Shown here: in pieces, positions 1-7,585 of the stretch
How the letters are laid out: the number at the start of each line of letters is the position of its first letter
Numbering within the stretch: position 1 is the stretch's first letter
Assembly (NCBI GenBank): GCA_963728495.1
Contig: CAVSKI010000011.1
Coordinates: 558,001-622,000, forward strand
DNA length: 64,000 nucleotides
Source: JACVRW01 sp963728495
Lineage (GTDB): Bacteria > Actinomycetota > Thermoleophilia > Solirubrobacterales > Thermoleophilaceae
Direction: 5' to 3'
The notes under the pieces: generated by a model
What the model was told of the DNA's origin: nothing
Seen by the model: only the letters and a program-made list of their open reading frames with translations
Database searches by the model: none
Translations under genes and position numbers: made by a program

Positions 1-72
1 GAAGCGATGCCCGGCATCGAGATCGGCACCCTCGAGGCCGACGGCGGGCTGCTTCAAAACCGCGGTTGGTAG
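1..72 (+). CDS. pdxS: PdxS, pyridoxal 5'-phosphate synthase synthase subunit, 3' end only
   Basis: Frame 1 is open from the window edge and ends at TAG (70-72). The last residues, EAMPGIEIGTLEADGGLLQNRGW, end in the RGW tail typical of PdxS. PdxS is the TIM-barrel subunit that builds PLP from ribose 5-phosphate, glyceraldehyde 3-phosphate and ammonia. The ammonia comes from PdxT, whose gene follows 12 bases downstream, as is usual. Only 23 codons are visible, so the call rests on the tail and the neighbour. Confidence 0.8.
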   Translation, partial: EAMPGIEIGTLEADGGLLQNRGW

Positions 73-84
73 CGCCCGAAACCT

Positions 85-630
85 TTGATCGGAGTACTCG
101 CCCTCCAAGGTGGGTTCGAGGCGCACGCCAAGGCGCTAGAGCAAGTCGGTGCCCAGCCGCGCCGCGTCCGCGTGCCCGCCGACCTCGAAGCGCTCGATGG
201 GCTGGTGATTCCCGGGGGAGAGTCGACCACGATCACCCTCGGCGTGGAGCGCGAGGGCCTGGCCGAGCCGCTGCGTGAGTTCGTGCGCTCGGGTCGCCCC
301 GTCCTTGGCACCTGCGCGGGCCTGATCATGCTCGACCGCGACCACCTCGACCTGCTCGACGTGACCGTCCGGCGCAACGCCTTTGGGCGCCAGCTGGCCT
401 CCTTCGAGGCGGAGCTCGACTGGGAGGGCGAGCCGCTGAAGGCGATCTTCATCCGCGCGCCCTGGGTCGAGGACGCCGGTCACGGCGTGGAGGTGCTGGC
501 CGAGGTGGAGGGCCATCCTGTCGCCGTGCGCCAGGGCAACATCCTGGCCGTGTCCTTCCACCCGGAGTTGACCGACGAGCGCCGTCTGCACCGCTGGCTG
601 CTCGAGCATGCGAAAGTCACGCCAGCATGA
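85..630 (+). CDS. pdxT: PdxT, glutaminase subunit of PLP synthase
   Basis: 181 aa class I glutamine amidotransferase that releases ammonia from glutamine and channels it to PdxS. The start is TTG at 85, because the product then begins IGVLALQGGFEAH as the family does. Visible motifs are PGGEST near residue 45, the nucleophile in GTCAGL (Cys77), and the His159/Glu161 pair in SFHPEL. Together these make a complete catalytic triad. Length is normal. The stop overlaps the next start (ATGA at 627-630), so translation is probably coupled. Confidence 0.95.
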   Translation: MIGVLALQGGFEAHAKALEQVGAQPRRVRVPADLEALDGLVIPGGESTTITLGVEREGLAEPLREFVRSGRPVLGTCAGLIMLDRDHLDLLDVTVRRNAFGRQLASFEAELDWEGEPLKAIFIRAPWVEDAGHGVEVLAEVEGHPVAVRQGNILAVSFHPELTDERRLHRWLLEHAKVTPA

Positions 631-1730
631 GAGACCACCGCGCCGACGCCCTCGCCCAGATCCTCGTCCGCTACTCGACCCAGGTCAGTAAGGGCGACGT
701 ATGCGTGATCCAGTCCACCACCGCCGCCGAGGTGCTGGTGCAGGCGATCTACGAAGAGGTGCTGCGCGCGGGCGGCCTCCCGGTCATGCAGCTCACGAGC
801 GAGGGGGCCAAGTCGGCCTTCTTCGAGCTGGCCGGCCCCGAGCAACTGGACTGGATCGCTCCCCCCGCCACCTGGGCGGCCGAGAACGCCGACGTTCAGA
901 TCGGCGTGATGGCCGACGTCAACGCGCGCGAGCTCTCGAAGATCGACCCCAAGAAGCAGGCGCGTGCCCAGAAAGCGCGCAGGGAGCTGATGGAGACCTC
1001 GATGAAACGCTCGGCCGAGGGCGAATACCGCTGGTCGCTGACCCTGTTTCCCACGCACGCCTACGCCAGCGAGGCGGGCATGTCGCTGCGCGACTACGAG
1101 GATTTCTACTACGCGGCCTGCCTGGCCACGGACTCCGACCCGCTCACCGCCTGGCAGCGCCAGTCCGACCAGGTGAACCATCTCGCCGAATGGATCGAGG
1201 GCAAGGAGGAGGTGCACATCCAGGGCCCGGGCACCGACATCACGCTCGGGACGGGCGGCCGGCACTGGATTCCCTGCGTGGGCGAGCACAACATGCCCGA
1301 CGGCGAGTTCTTCACCGGCCCGCTCGAGGACTCGGCCGACGGTGAGATCACGTTCTCGTTTCCGGCCTCATACGGCGGCCGGACCGTGTCCGGCGTGCGC
1401 TTTCGCTTCGAGGACGGCAAGGTCGTCGACGCTTCGGCCGACCAGGGCGAGGAGTTCCTGATCGAGATGCTCGACACCGACGAGGGCGCGCGGCGCCTGG
1501 GCGAGCTGGGAATTGGCACCAACTACGGGATCTCAACCGGAACCAAGGAGATCCTGCTCGACGAGAAGATCGGCGGCACCGTGCACCTTGCGGTGGGCAT
1601 GAGTTACCCCGAGACCGGCGGGGAGAACAGCTCCGCGGTGCACTGGGACATGGTCTGCGACCTGCGCCAGGGCGGCACGATCAGCGTCGACGGCGTCGAG
1701 TTGCAGCGCGATGGGCGCTTCGTGGTCTGA
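627..1730 (+). CDS. Aminopeptidase, peptidase family M29 (AmpS/AmpT type)
   Basis: 367 aa cytosolic metallo-aminopeptidase. Family signatures lie in the C-terminal half: GEHNMPDGE, the glycine-rich ELGIGTNYGIS, HLAVGMSYPETGGENSSAVH and HWDM. In M29 enzymes the two metal ions are held by two Glu, two His and one Asp, and these conserved segments are present. The gene starts inside the pdxT stop (ATGA) and ends three bases before yebC, so it sits in one tightly packed operon. Substrate cannot be told from the sequence. Confidence 0.9.
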   Translation: MRDHRADALAQILVRYSTQVSKGDVCVIQSTTAAEVLVQAIYEEVLRAGGLPVMQLTSEGAKSAFFELAGPEQLDWIAPPATWAAENADVQIGVMADVNARELSKIDPKKQARAQKARRELMETSMKRSAEGEYRWSLTLFPTHAYASEAGMSLRDYEDFYYAACLATDSDPLTAWQRQSDQVNHLAEWIEGKEEVHIQGPGTDITLGTGGRHWIPCVGEHNMPDGEFFTGPLEDSADGEITFSFPASYGGRTVSGVRFRFEDGKVVDASADQGEEFLIEMLDTDEGARRLGELGIGTNYGISTGTKEILLDEKIGGTVHLAVGMSYPETGGENSSAVHWDMVCDLRQGGTISVDGVELQRDGRFVV

Positions 1731-1733
1731 GCC

Positions 1734-2486
1734 ATGGCCGGCCATTCCAAATGGGCCTCGATCAAGCACAAGAAGAAGGCCGTCGACGCCAAACGCGGCG
1801 CGCTCTTCACGAAGCTCACCCGCGCGATCACCGTCGCCGCGCGTGAGGGTGGGGGAGACCCGGAGGGCAACCCGGCGCTGGCACTTGCGATCCAGAAGGC
1901 GCGCGACGGGTCGATGCCCAAGGACAACATCGAGCGCGCGATCGCCAAGGGCACGGGCGCCGACTCCGACGCCGATGCCTTCGAGTCGGTGCTCTACGAG
2001 GGCTACGGCCCCAGTGGCGTGGCGATCCTGGTCGAGGCGCTGACCGACAACCGCAACCGCACCGGGTCGGAGGTGCGGCACACCTTCACCAAGCACGGCG
2101 GCAATCTCGGCGAGCCCGGCTCGGTGGCCTGGACCTTCGAGAAGAAGGGCGAGATCGTGGTCGACGGGTCGCGCTACTCCGAGGACGATCTGCTCGCCGC
2201 CATCGACGCGGGAGCCGAGGACCTGGTGCTCGACGGCGACGTGTGGGAGATCGTGACGGGCCCCACGGACGTGGCCGCGGTGCGCGATGCGCTCGCCGCC
2301 GAGGGCGTCGAGATCGAGTCTGCCGAGCTGGCGCAGCGCCCCACCACTCGAACCCCGGTCACCGAGGACCGCGTGCGAACGCTCATGAATCTGATCGAGG
2401 CTCTCGAGGAGCACGACGACGTTCAGGCGGTCCATGCGAACTTCGACGTCGACGCCGAGGTGCTCGAGCGCGTGGCCGCCGCGTGA
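1734..2486 (+). CDS. yebC: YebC/PmpR family DNA-binding regulatory protein
   Basis: 250 aa, the normal length. The N-terminus MAGHSKWASIKHKKKAVDAK and the SMPKDNIERAIAKG segment are hallmarks of the YebC/TACO1 family. Members act as transcription regulators or as ribosome-associated factors that help translate proline-rich stretches. Placement directly upstream of ruvCAB is very common in bacteria. The stop TGA overlaps a GTG start for the next gene. Confidence 0.95.
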   Translation: MAGHSKWASIKHKKKAVDAKRGALFTKLTRAITVAAREGGGDPEGNPALALAIQKARDGSMPKDNIERAIAKGTGADSDADAFESVLYEGYGPSGVAILVEALTDNRNRTGSEVRHTFTKHGGNLGEPGSVAWTFEKKGEIVVDGSRYSEDDLLAAIDAGAEDLVLDGDVWEIVTGPTDVAAVRDALAAEGVEIESAELAQRPTTRTPVTEDRVRTLMNLIEALEEHDDVQAVHANFDVDAEVLERVAAA

Positions 2487-2848
2487 GGACCAGCTCGCGC
2501 CGGGCGCGTCTGCTGCTCGGGGCGTTCTGGATCTCTGCCGGAACACTGCACTTCGCGCTGCCGCGGACCTACGAGGCAATCGTGCCCACCTACCTCGTCG
2601 GCTGGCAGGGCGAGGTGGTGGCCGCCAGCGGCGCGGCCGAGATAGCGGGCGGGCTGGCCGTGCTTCCCGCGCGCACGCGGCGGATCGCGCGCTGGTGGCT
2701 GCTGGCCACCGTTGTGGCGATCTTCCCGGCCAACCTCCACATGGCCGTGAACGCGGAGGAGTTCCCGCGGATACCCGAGCCGCTGCTCTGGGCCCGCCTG
2801 CCCTTCCAGGGCGTCTTCGCTTGGTTCATCTGGCGCGGCACTCGCTAG
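2483..2848 (+). CDS. DoxX-like small integral membrane protein
   Basis: 122 aa read from GTG 2483, which overlaps the yebC stop as GTGA. A longer open frame exists upstream but lies inside yebC in another frame. There are about four hydrophobic segments (around residues 9-25, 40-60, 65-85 and 100-118). The pattern, with paired HxxxP-type turns and WRG at the end, resembles DoxX/MauE-like membrane proteins. Function in this context is unknown; it is probably co-translated with yebC. Confidence 0.7.
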   Translation: MRTSSRRARLLLGAFWISAGTLHFALPRTYEAIVPTYLVGWQGEVVAASGAAEIAGGLAVLPARTRRIARWWLLATVVAIFPANLHMAVNAEEFPRIPEPLLWARLPFQGVFAWFIWRGTR

Positions 2849-2900
2849 ACATCCGGTGTCCGGGTGAAGGCGTCCGCCATCGGACGCAGAATCCCCCGTA

Positions 2901-3392
2901 TTGGTGATCGTCCTCGGTATCGACCCCGGCACCGCGAACACGGGCTACGGGGTGGTCGTTTCACGCGGCTCCACGCTCGCGGCGCTCGACGGCGGCGTGA
3001 TCGCGACCCGCCCGGGCAGCCCGCTCGAGCGCCGGCTGGCCGACATACACGTGCGCGTGTGCGAGTTGATCGCGGAGCATCGGCCGGTGGCCCTGGCCGT
3101 GGAGGACCTCTACTTCGGGCGCAACGCCCATTCCGCCTTTGCCGTGGGGCAGGCCCGCGGCGTGGTGCTGCTATCGGCCGGGATGGCGGGCGTGCCCTGC
3201 TTCTCCTACACCCCGCAGGCTGTGAAGCAGGCGGTGTGCGGCACGGGATCGGCCGAGAAGGGCCAGGTGCAACGGATGGTCGGCGCCCTGCTCTCGCTCG
3301 CCGAGCCCCCACAGCCCGACCACGCGGCGGATGCGCTGGCGGTCGCCATCTGCCACGCAAACGGCGCGCCGCTCAAGGAGGCCCTGGGATGA
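2901..3392 (+). CDS. ruvC: RuvC, crossover junction endodeoxyribonuclease
   Basis: 163 aa Holliday-junction resolvase. The start is TTG 2901 or GTG 2904; both give the typical VIVLGIDPGTANTGYG N-terminus. Catalytic carboxylates are visible: Asp in GIDPG, Glu in AVEDLYFG, and the Asp pair in PDHAADALAVA near the C-terminus. RuvC cuts junctions presented by the RuvAB motor, whose genes follow directly, so this is the classic ruvCAB set for recombination repair. Confidence 0.95.
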   Translation: MVIVLGIDPGTANTGYGVVVSRGSTLAALDGGVIATRPGSPLERRLADIHVRVCELIAEHRPVALAVEDLYFGRNAHSAFAVGQARGVVLLSAGMAGVPCFSYTPQAVKQAVCGTGSAEKGQVQRMVGALLSLAEPPQPDHAADALAVAICHANGAPLKEALG

Positions 3393-3411
3393 CAACCGAA
3401 GGGACACGGAC

Positions 3412-3990
3412 GTGATCGCCTCGATCCGCGGCGAGGTGATCTCGCGGCTGGGCGGGGAGGTGGTGATCGAGGCCGCCGGCGTGGGCTACCGCATGGCCGT
3501 GTCCACCGAGACGCTTACCAGCGTCCCCGCCGCGGGCGAGCAGGCGCGCCTGTTCACCCACCTGGTACTGCGCGACGACGGGATGCACCTCTTCGGCTTC
3601 GCGACCCAGCCCGAGCGCGAGCTCTTCCTCATGCTGATCGGCGTGCAGTCGGTTGGCCCCAAGGTCGCCTTGGCGGTGCTCTCGGGCGGCACGCCTCGCG
3701 AGCTGCTCAACGCGATCGCATCGGGCGACAGCGCGCGCTTCCAGGCCGTGCCCGGGATCGGCAAGCGCACGGCCGAGCGGATCATCGTCGAGCTGCGCGA
3801 GAAGGTGGCCGGGAAGGTCACCGACGAGATCGTGGTGCGCCACACGCCCTCGGACGACCCGCGCACGCTGGCCCGCGAGGGACTGCTCGGCCTGGGCTTC
3901 ACGATCCAGGAGGCGGACTCGCTGCTCGAAAAGGCGGGTGGCGAAACGGCCGAGGATCTGATCGCCGGCGCGCTCAGGGGTGCACGGTGA
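3412..3990 (+). CDS. ruvA: RuvA, Holliday junction branch migration subunit
   Basis: 192 aa from GTG 3412 (MIASIRGEV), the usual RuvA start; the frame is open further upstream but that part overlaps ruvC. There is an N-terminal OB fold, then helix-hairpin-helix segments including FQAVPGIGKRTAERIIVELREK near residues 105-126, and a C-terminal domain (about residues 145-192) that contacts RuvB. RuvA tetramers hold the four-way junction. The stop overlaps the ruvB start (GTGA at 3987-3990). Confidence 0.95.
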   Translation: MIASIRGEVISRLGGEVVIEAAGVGYRMAVSTETLTSVPAAGEQARLFTHLVLRDDGMHLFGFATQPERELFLMLIGVQSVGPKVALAVLSGGTPRELLNAIASGDSARFQAVPGIGKRTAERIIVELREKVAGKVTDEIVVRHTPSDDPRTLAREGLLGLGFTIQEADSLLEKAGGETAEDLIAGALRGAR

Positions 3991-5027
3991 ACGGCATCCG
4001 CACGCCCGGGGTCGAGCGCCTGCAGGATCCCGCGCCCCTGCCCACCGAGGACGACCTCGACCGCTCGCTGCGCCCGCGCCGGCTCGAGGACTTCGTGGGC
4101 CAGGAGCGGGTGAAGGAGCAGCTCGCCGTTTTCATCGAGGCGGCCAGGGCGCGCGGCGAGGCTCTTGACCACGTCCTGCTCGCCGGTCCGCCCGGGTTGG
4201 GCAAGACCTCGCTGGCCCAGATCGTGGCCAACGAGCTGGGCGCGGACTTCATCAACACCGCCGGCCCCGCGCTCGAGCGCAAGGGCGACATCGCCAGCTA
4301 CCTGACGGCCCTCGCGCCGCGCAGCGTGTTCTTCGTCGACGAGATCCACCGCCTCCCGCGGGCGCTCGAGGAGACCTTCTATCCGGCGATGGAGGACCGC
4401 AAGCTGCCGATAACCGTCGGCCAGGGGGCGGGGGCCGCCGTCGTGACCCTCGATCTGCCCGAGTTCACCCTGATCGGCGCCACGACCCGGGCGGGTCTGC
4501 TGACCACGCCGCTGCGCGACCGCTTCGGGGTCACCCACCGCCTGGAGCTCTACGGCCCGGCCGACCTCGGGCGCATCGTGCGCCGCTCGGCCCGGATCCT
4601 GGACGTTGCCATCGACGATCCCGGCGCCGAGGCCATCGCCGCGCGCTCACGCGGCACCCCGCGGGTGGCCAACCGGCTGCTCAAGCGGGTGCGCGACTTC
4701 GCCGAAGTGCGCGGCGCGGGCTCGATCGACGAGCGAGTGGCCGCCGAGGCGCTCGAGCTGATGGAAGTCGACGCGGCGGGATTGGACCGCCTCGACCGAG
4801 AGATCCTGCGCGCCATCTGTGAGAAGTTCGGAGGCGGCCCGGTCGGGCTCTCGACGCTCAGCGTGGCCGTGGGCGAGGAGTCGGACACGATCGAGGACGT
4901 CTACGAGCCCTACCTGCTGCAGCAGGGCCTGCTGATGCGCACGCCCCGCGGCCGCGTGGCCACCGACGCCGCCTTCGCGCATCTCGGGCTCGATGCACCC
5001 CGGGACGGTGCCGGCCGCCTGTTCTGA
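3987..5027 (+). CDS. ruvB: RuvB, Holliday junction branch migration ATPase
   Basis: 346 aa AAA+ motor, full length, GTG start overlapping the ruvA stop. Walker A is GPPGLGKT (residues 67-74), Walker B is FFVDEIH near 118, sensor 1 is in IGATTRAG, and a C-terminal winged-helix segment runs from about 260 to the end. RuvB hexamers pump DNA through the RuvA-bound junction. Together with ruvC and ruvA the complete RuvABC resolvasome is encoded here. Confidence 0.97.
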   Translation: MNGIRTPGVERLQDPAPLPTEDDLDRSLRPRRLEDFVGQERVKEQLAVFIEAARARGEALDHVLLAGPPGLGKTSLAQIVANELGADFINTAGPALERKGDIASYLTALAPRSVFFVDEIHRLPRALEETFYPAMEDRKLPITVGQGAGAAVVTLDLPEFTLIGATTRAGLLTTPLRDRFGVTHRLELYGPADLGRIVRRSARILDVAIDDPGAEAIAARSRGTPRVANRLLKRVRDFAEVRGAGSIDERVAAEALELMEVDAAGLDRLDREILRAICEKFGGGPVGLSTLSVAVGEESDTIEDVYEPYLLQQGLLMRTPRGRVATDAAFAHLGLDAPRDGAGRLF

Positions 5028-5044
5028 TTAACCTGCTGGCGGCC

Positions 5045-5798
5045 ATGGCTCGCAGACTCCTCACCGCCCTGCTCATAACCATGTCCACGCTGGTGGCGCT
5101 GCCCGCCGCGGCCGGCGCGGACCACGCGTGGATCGTCAACGGCCAGGCTGTGCACTGGGCATCCACGGTCGATCCGGCGGCGATCGACCTGGGGGACAAT
5201 CTCGACGACCCCGTGTGGGACAACCTCCGCTTCGCTCCATCGTGGGTCTGGTCCGCGACCACGCTCCCCTCGGGCGGACTCGGTCCCAGCCCCTATCTGC
5301 GCGTCACCACTCGGGCCGGCGGCTTGGCCTCGAACGAGGTGGAGATGTACGACGGGTTCTACGGCGCGAACGAGTGGGTGGGCCAGGCGACCCTCAACTC
5401 GATCGACTGCGGAAGGCCACATCGGACAGGCGACCATCCAGCTCAACCGCTCCTATTCCCTGACCCCGAGCCAGAAGCACGCCGCGATCAACCACGAGGT
5501 CGGTCACACCCTCGGTCTCGCCCACGACGACGACACCGTCATGTGCGCCGTCCTGTGTGGAATCGAAAACCCCGTGACCCACGATTACGAGGTGCTCGAC
5601 TCCGTCAACTCGCACACCGACAGCTACGACACGACCGTGCCCGATCTCCCGGCACCGGCCCCGGTCGGGACGACCAGGGTCCGCCGAGACGGACCGAGAG
5701 CCCTGGTCTACGTCACCCGCCTGCGAGGCGGAGGGGCACGCGTGGTGTTTCGCGACTTCGTGAGCGCGCGGGCGGCCACCGCCGCCCTCCGCGATTAG
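5045..5798 (+). pseudogene. Secreted zinc metalloprotease (metzincin type), apparent frameshift
   Basis: The gene begins at ATG 5045 with a clear signal peptide (MARRLLTALLITMSTLVALP...AGA). That frame runs to about 5411, in NSIDCG. Beyond it the meaningful frame is shifted by one base and encodes GHIGQATIQLNRSY, then HEVGHTLGLAHDDDTVM (from 5493) and a C-terminal domain ending at TAG 5796-5798. HExxHxxGxxH plus a following Met is the metzincin zinc site. Joined, the product would be about 250 aa. The change behaves as one extra base near 5411-5415, so this is either a real pseudogene or a sequencing error. It is convergent with aceA and their stops overlap. Confidence 0.75.
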
Positions 5799-7012
5799 CC
5801 GAACTGCGCCTCTTCGGTCGAGCCGCTCAGCGCCCCGGTCGATGATTCGCCCCCGGAGATGATCTCCGCCACCTCGTCGAAGTAGCCGGCGCCCACCTCT
5901 CGCTGATGCGAGGTGGCCGTGTAGCCGTTCTCCTCGTTGGCGAACTCGCGCTGCTGGAGCTCGGCGTAGGCCGTCATGCCGTGATCGCGATACCCGCGTG
6001 CGAGCTCGAACATCGAGTGGTTGAGCGTGTGGAAGCCGGCCAGGGTGATGAATTGGAAGCGATAGCCCAGGTCGCCCAAGCTCTTCACGAACCCCTCGAT
6101 CTCGTCGTCGGACAACGTGCGCTTCCAGTTGAACGAGGGCGAGCAGTTGTAGGCCAGCATCCGGCCCGGGAACTCGCCGTGGATGGCCGACGCGAACGCC
6201 TCGGCCTCGTCGAGGTCCGGCTCGGCCGTCTCGCACCAGATCAGGTCCGCGTAAGGCGCGTAGGCCAGGCCGCGGGCGATCGCCTGATCCATCCCCGCCT
6301 CGGTGCGGTAGAAGCCCTCCTCGGTACGCTCGCCGGTAAGAAAGCGCTCGTCGGCCGAGTCGGCGTCGCTCAGCAGCAGATCCGCTCCGAGGGCGTCGGT
6401 ACGCGCCATGAGCACGGTGGGCACGTCCTCCACGTCGGCCGCCAGCCGGGCGGCCACCAGGTTGCGCACGGCCTGGGCGGTGGGAAGGAGCACCTTGCCG
6501 CCCATGTGACCGCACTTCTTCTCCGAGGCCAGCTGGTCCTCGAAGTGCACCCCCGCAGCGCCGGCCTCGATCATCGCCTTCATCAGCTCGAAGCAGTTGA
6601 GCGTTCCGCCGAAGCCGGCCTCGGCATCGGCCATGATCGGCACGTACCAGTCGATGCCGTCGTTGCCCTCGGAGTGCTCGATCTGGTCGGCGCGCCGCAG
6701 CGCCCGGTTGATGCGCCGCACCACCGAGGGCACGGAATCCGCGGGATAGAGGCTCTGGTCGGGATACATCTCGCCGGCCAGGTTGGCGTCGGCGGCCACC
6801 TGCCAGCCGCTGAGGTAGATGGCCTCGAGGCCGGCCTTGACCTGCTGTACGGCCTGATTACCGGTGGACGCGCCGAGGGCCTGGACCGGTCCTTCGCCAT
6901 CGAGGAGCTCGCGCAGACGGTTGGCGCCGCGACGGGCGAGCGTGTGCTCGACCTGCAGCGACCCCCTCAGCCGCTCCACGTCTTCGTTGCTATAGGGCCG
7001 CTCGGTGTCCAT
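5795..7012 (-). CDS. aceA: Isocitrate lyase
   Basis: 405 aa from ATG 7012 (MDTERPYS); a GTG at 7057 would add 15 residues. This is the first enzyme of the glyoxylate shunt, splitting isocitrate to succinate and glyoxylate. The catalytic signature KKCGH is at residues 165-169. The product matches short actinobacterial ICL1 enzymes along its length (TLARRGA, YPDQSLYPA, SPSFNWK, GYTATKHQREVGAGYFD-like end). It suggests growth on acetate or fatty acids. Malate synthase is not in the window. The upstream divergent region carries a 12-bp palindrome at 7110-7121. Confidence 0.96.
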   Translation of the reverse strand: MDTERPYSNEDVERLRGSLQVEHTLARRGANRLRELLDGEGPVQALGASTGNQAVQQVKAGLEAIYLSGWQVAADANLAGEMYPDQSLYPADSVPSVVRRINRALRRADQIEHSEGNDGIDWYVPIMADAEAGFGGTLNCFELMKAMIEAGAAGVHFEDQLASEKKCGHMGGKVLLPTAQAVRNLVAARLAADVEDVPTVLMARTDALGADLLLSDADSADERFLTGERTEEGFYRTEAGMDQAIARGLAYAPYADLIWCETAEPDLDEAEAFASAIHGEFPGRMLAYNCSPSFNWKRTLSDDEIEGFVKSLGDLGYRFQFITLAGFHTLNHSMFELARGYRDHGMTAYAELQQREFANEENGYTATSHQREVGAGYFDEVAEIISGGESSTGALSGSTEEAQFG

Positions 7013-7109
7013 GTCTTCGGGTTCCCCGGGCCTCCGCGACCAAAACGCGCCTTGCACGAGGGGCCGGGCCTCGCCCGGACCGGAGTGACCGCTTCTAACG
7101 GTCGGCGCC

Positions 7110-7121
7110 CATCGGCCGATG
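7110..7121. promoter_or_regulatory. Perfect 12-bp palindrome in the aceA / zinc-ribbon-PAS intergenic region
   Basis: CATCGGCCGATG lies between two divergent genes. A second, smaller inverted repeat (GACCG, 7-base spacer, CGGTC) lies next to it at about 7087-7103. This is a plausible operator for control of aceA, but no regulator family can be assigned from the site itself. Confidence 0.35.
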
Positions 7122-7141
7122 GCTAATCTGAGCCCCTACCC

Positions 7142-7585
7142 ATGCCGATCTTCATCTGCCCCAACTGCGGCAACCGCAGCGTCGCCACGGAGCGCACCGC
7201 CGGCTTTCAGGATCGCGCGCGCTCGTGCAAGGAGTGCGGCTTCGGGTTCCTCTTCGAACTGCTCGACGACTACTACCCCGCGCCCAACGCCGCCTTCTTC
7301 CTGCTCGACCAGCAGGGCCGCCTGATCGGCACCGGCCGGGGAGCGCGCGAGCTCACCGGCCTGGGAGATCTCGACGTGATCGGCCGCGAGGCGGCCGAGG
7401 TGCTCAACCTCGATTTCGAGTCGGGCGACGATCACATCGCCACCGCGCTGGAATGGGGGGTGCGGGTGCTGGACAAGCAGGTGGTCGTGCACGCTGAAGG
7501 GGACCGCCCGGAATCGGCGAAGGCAGACATCTTCCCCGCCTATGACGATGACGGCGGGCTCCTTCTCGTGCTGACGCCGCGATGA
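7142..7585 (+). CDS. Zinc-ribbon plus PAS-like domain protein, coupled to secDF
   Basis: 147 aa. Residues 1-40 form a zinc ribbon with CPNCG and CKECG pairs. Residues about 50-147 read as a PAS-like sensor fold (AFFLLDQQGRLIGTGRGARELTG...DVIGREAAEVL). It starts 21 bases after TAATCT, so its mRNA leader is short. Its stop overlaps the secDF start (ATGA, 7582-7585), so it is translationally coupled to the secretion motor gene. A sensing or assembly role linked to SecDF is only inference. Confidence 0.75.
   Translation: MPIFICPNCGNRSVATERTAGFQDRARSCKECGFGFLFELLDDYYPAPNAAFFLLDQQGRLIGTGRGARELTGLGDLDVIGREAAEVLNLDFESGDDHIATALEWGVRVLDKQVVVHAEGDRPESAKADIFPAYDDDGGLLLVLTPR

Noticed and set aside
5400..5420. 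Programmed ribosomal frameshift in the metalloprotease gene
   Set aside because: No slippery heptamer or strong downstream structure is evident at the junction, and an extra base is a simpler explanation.
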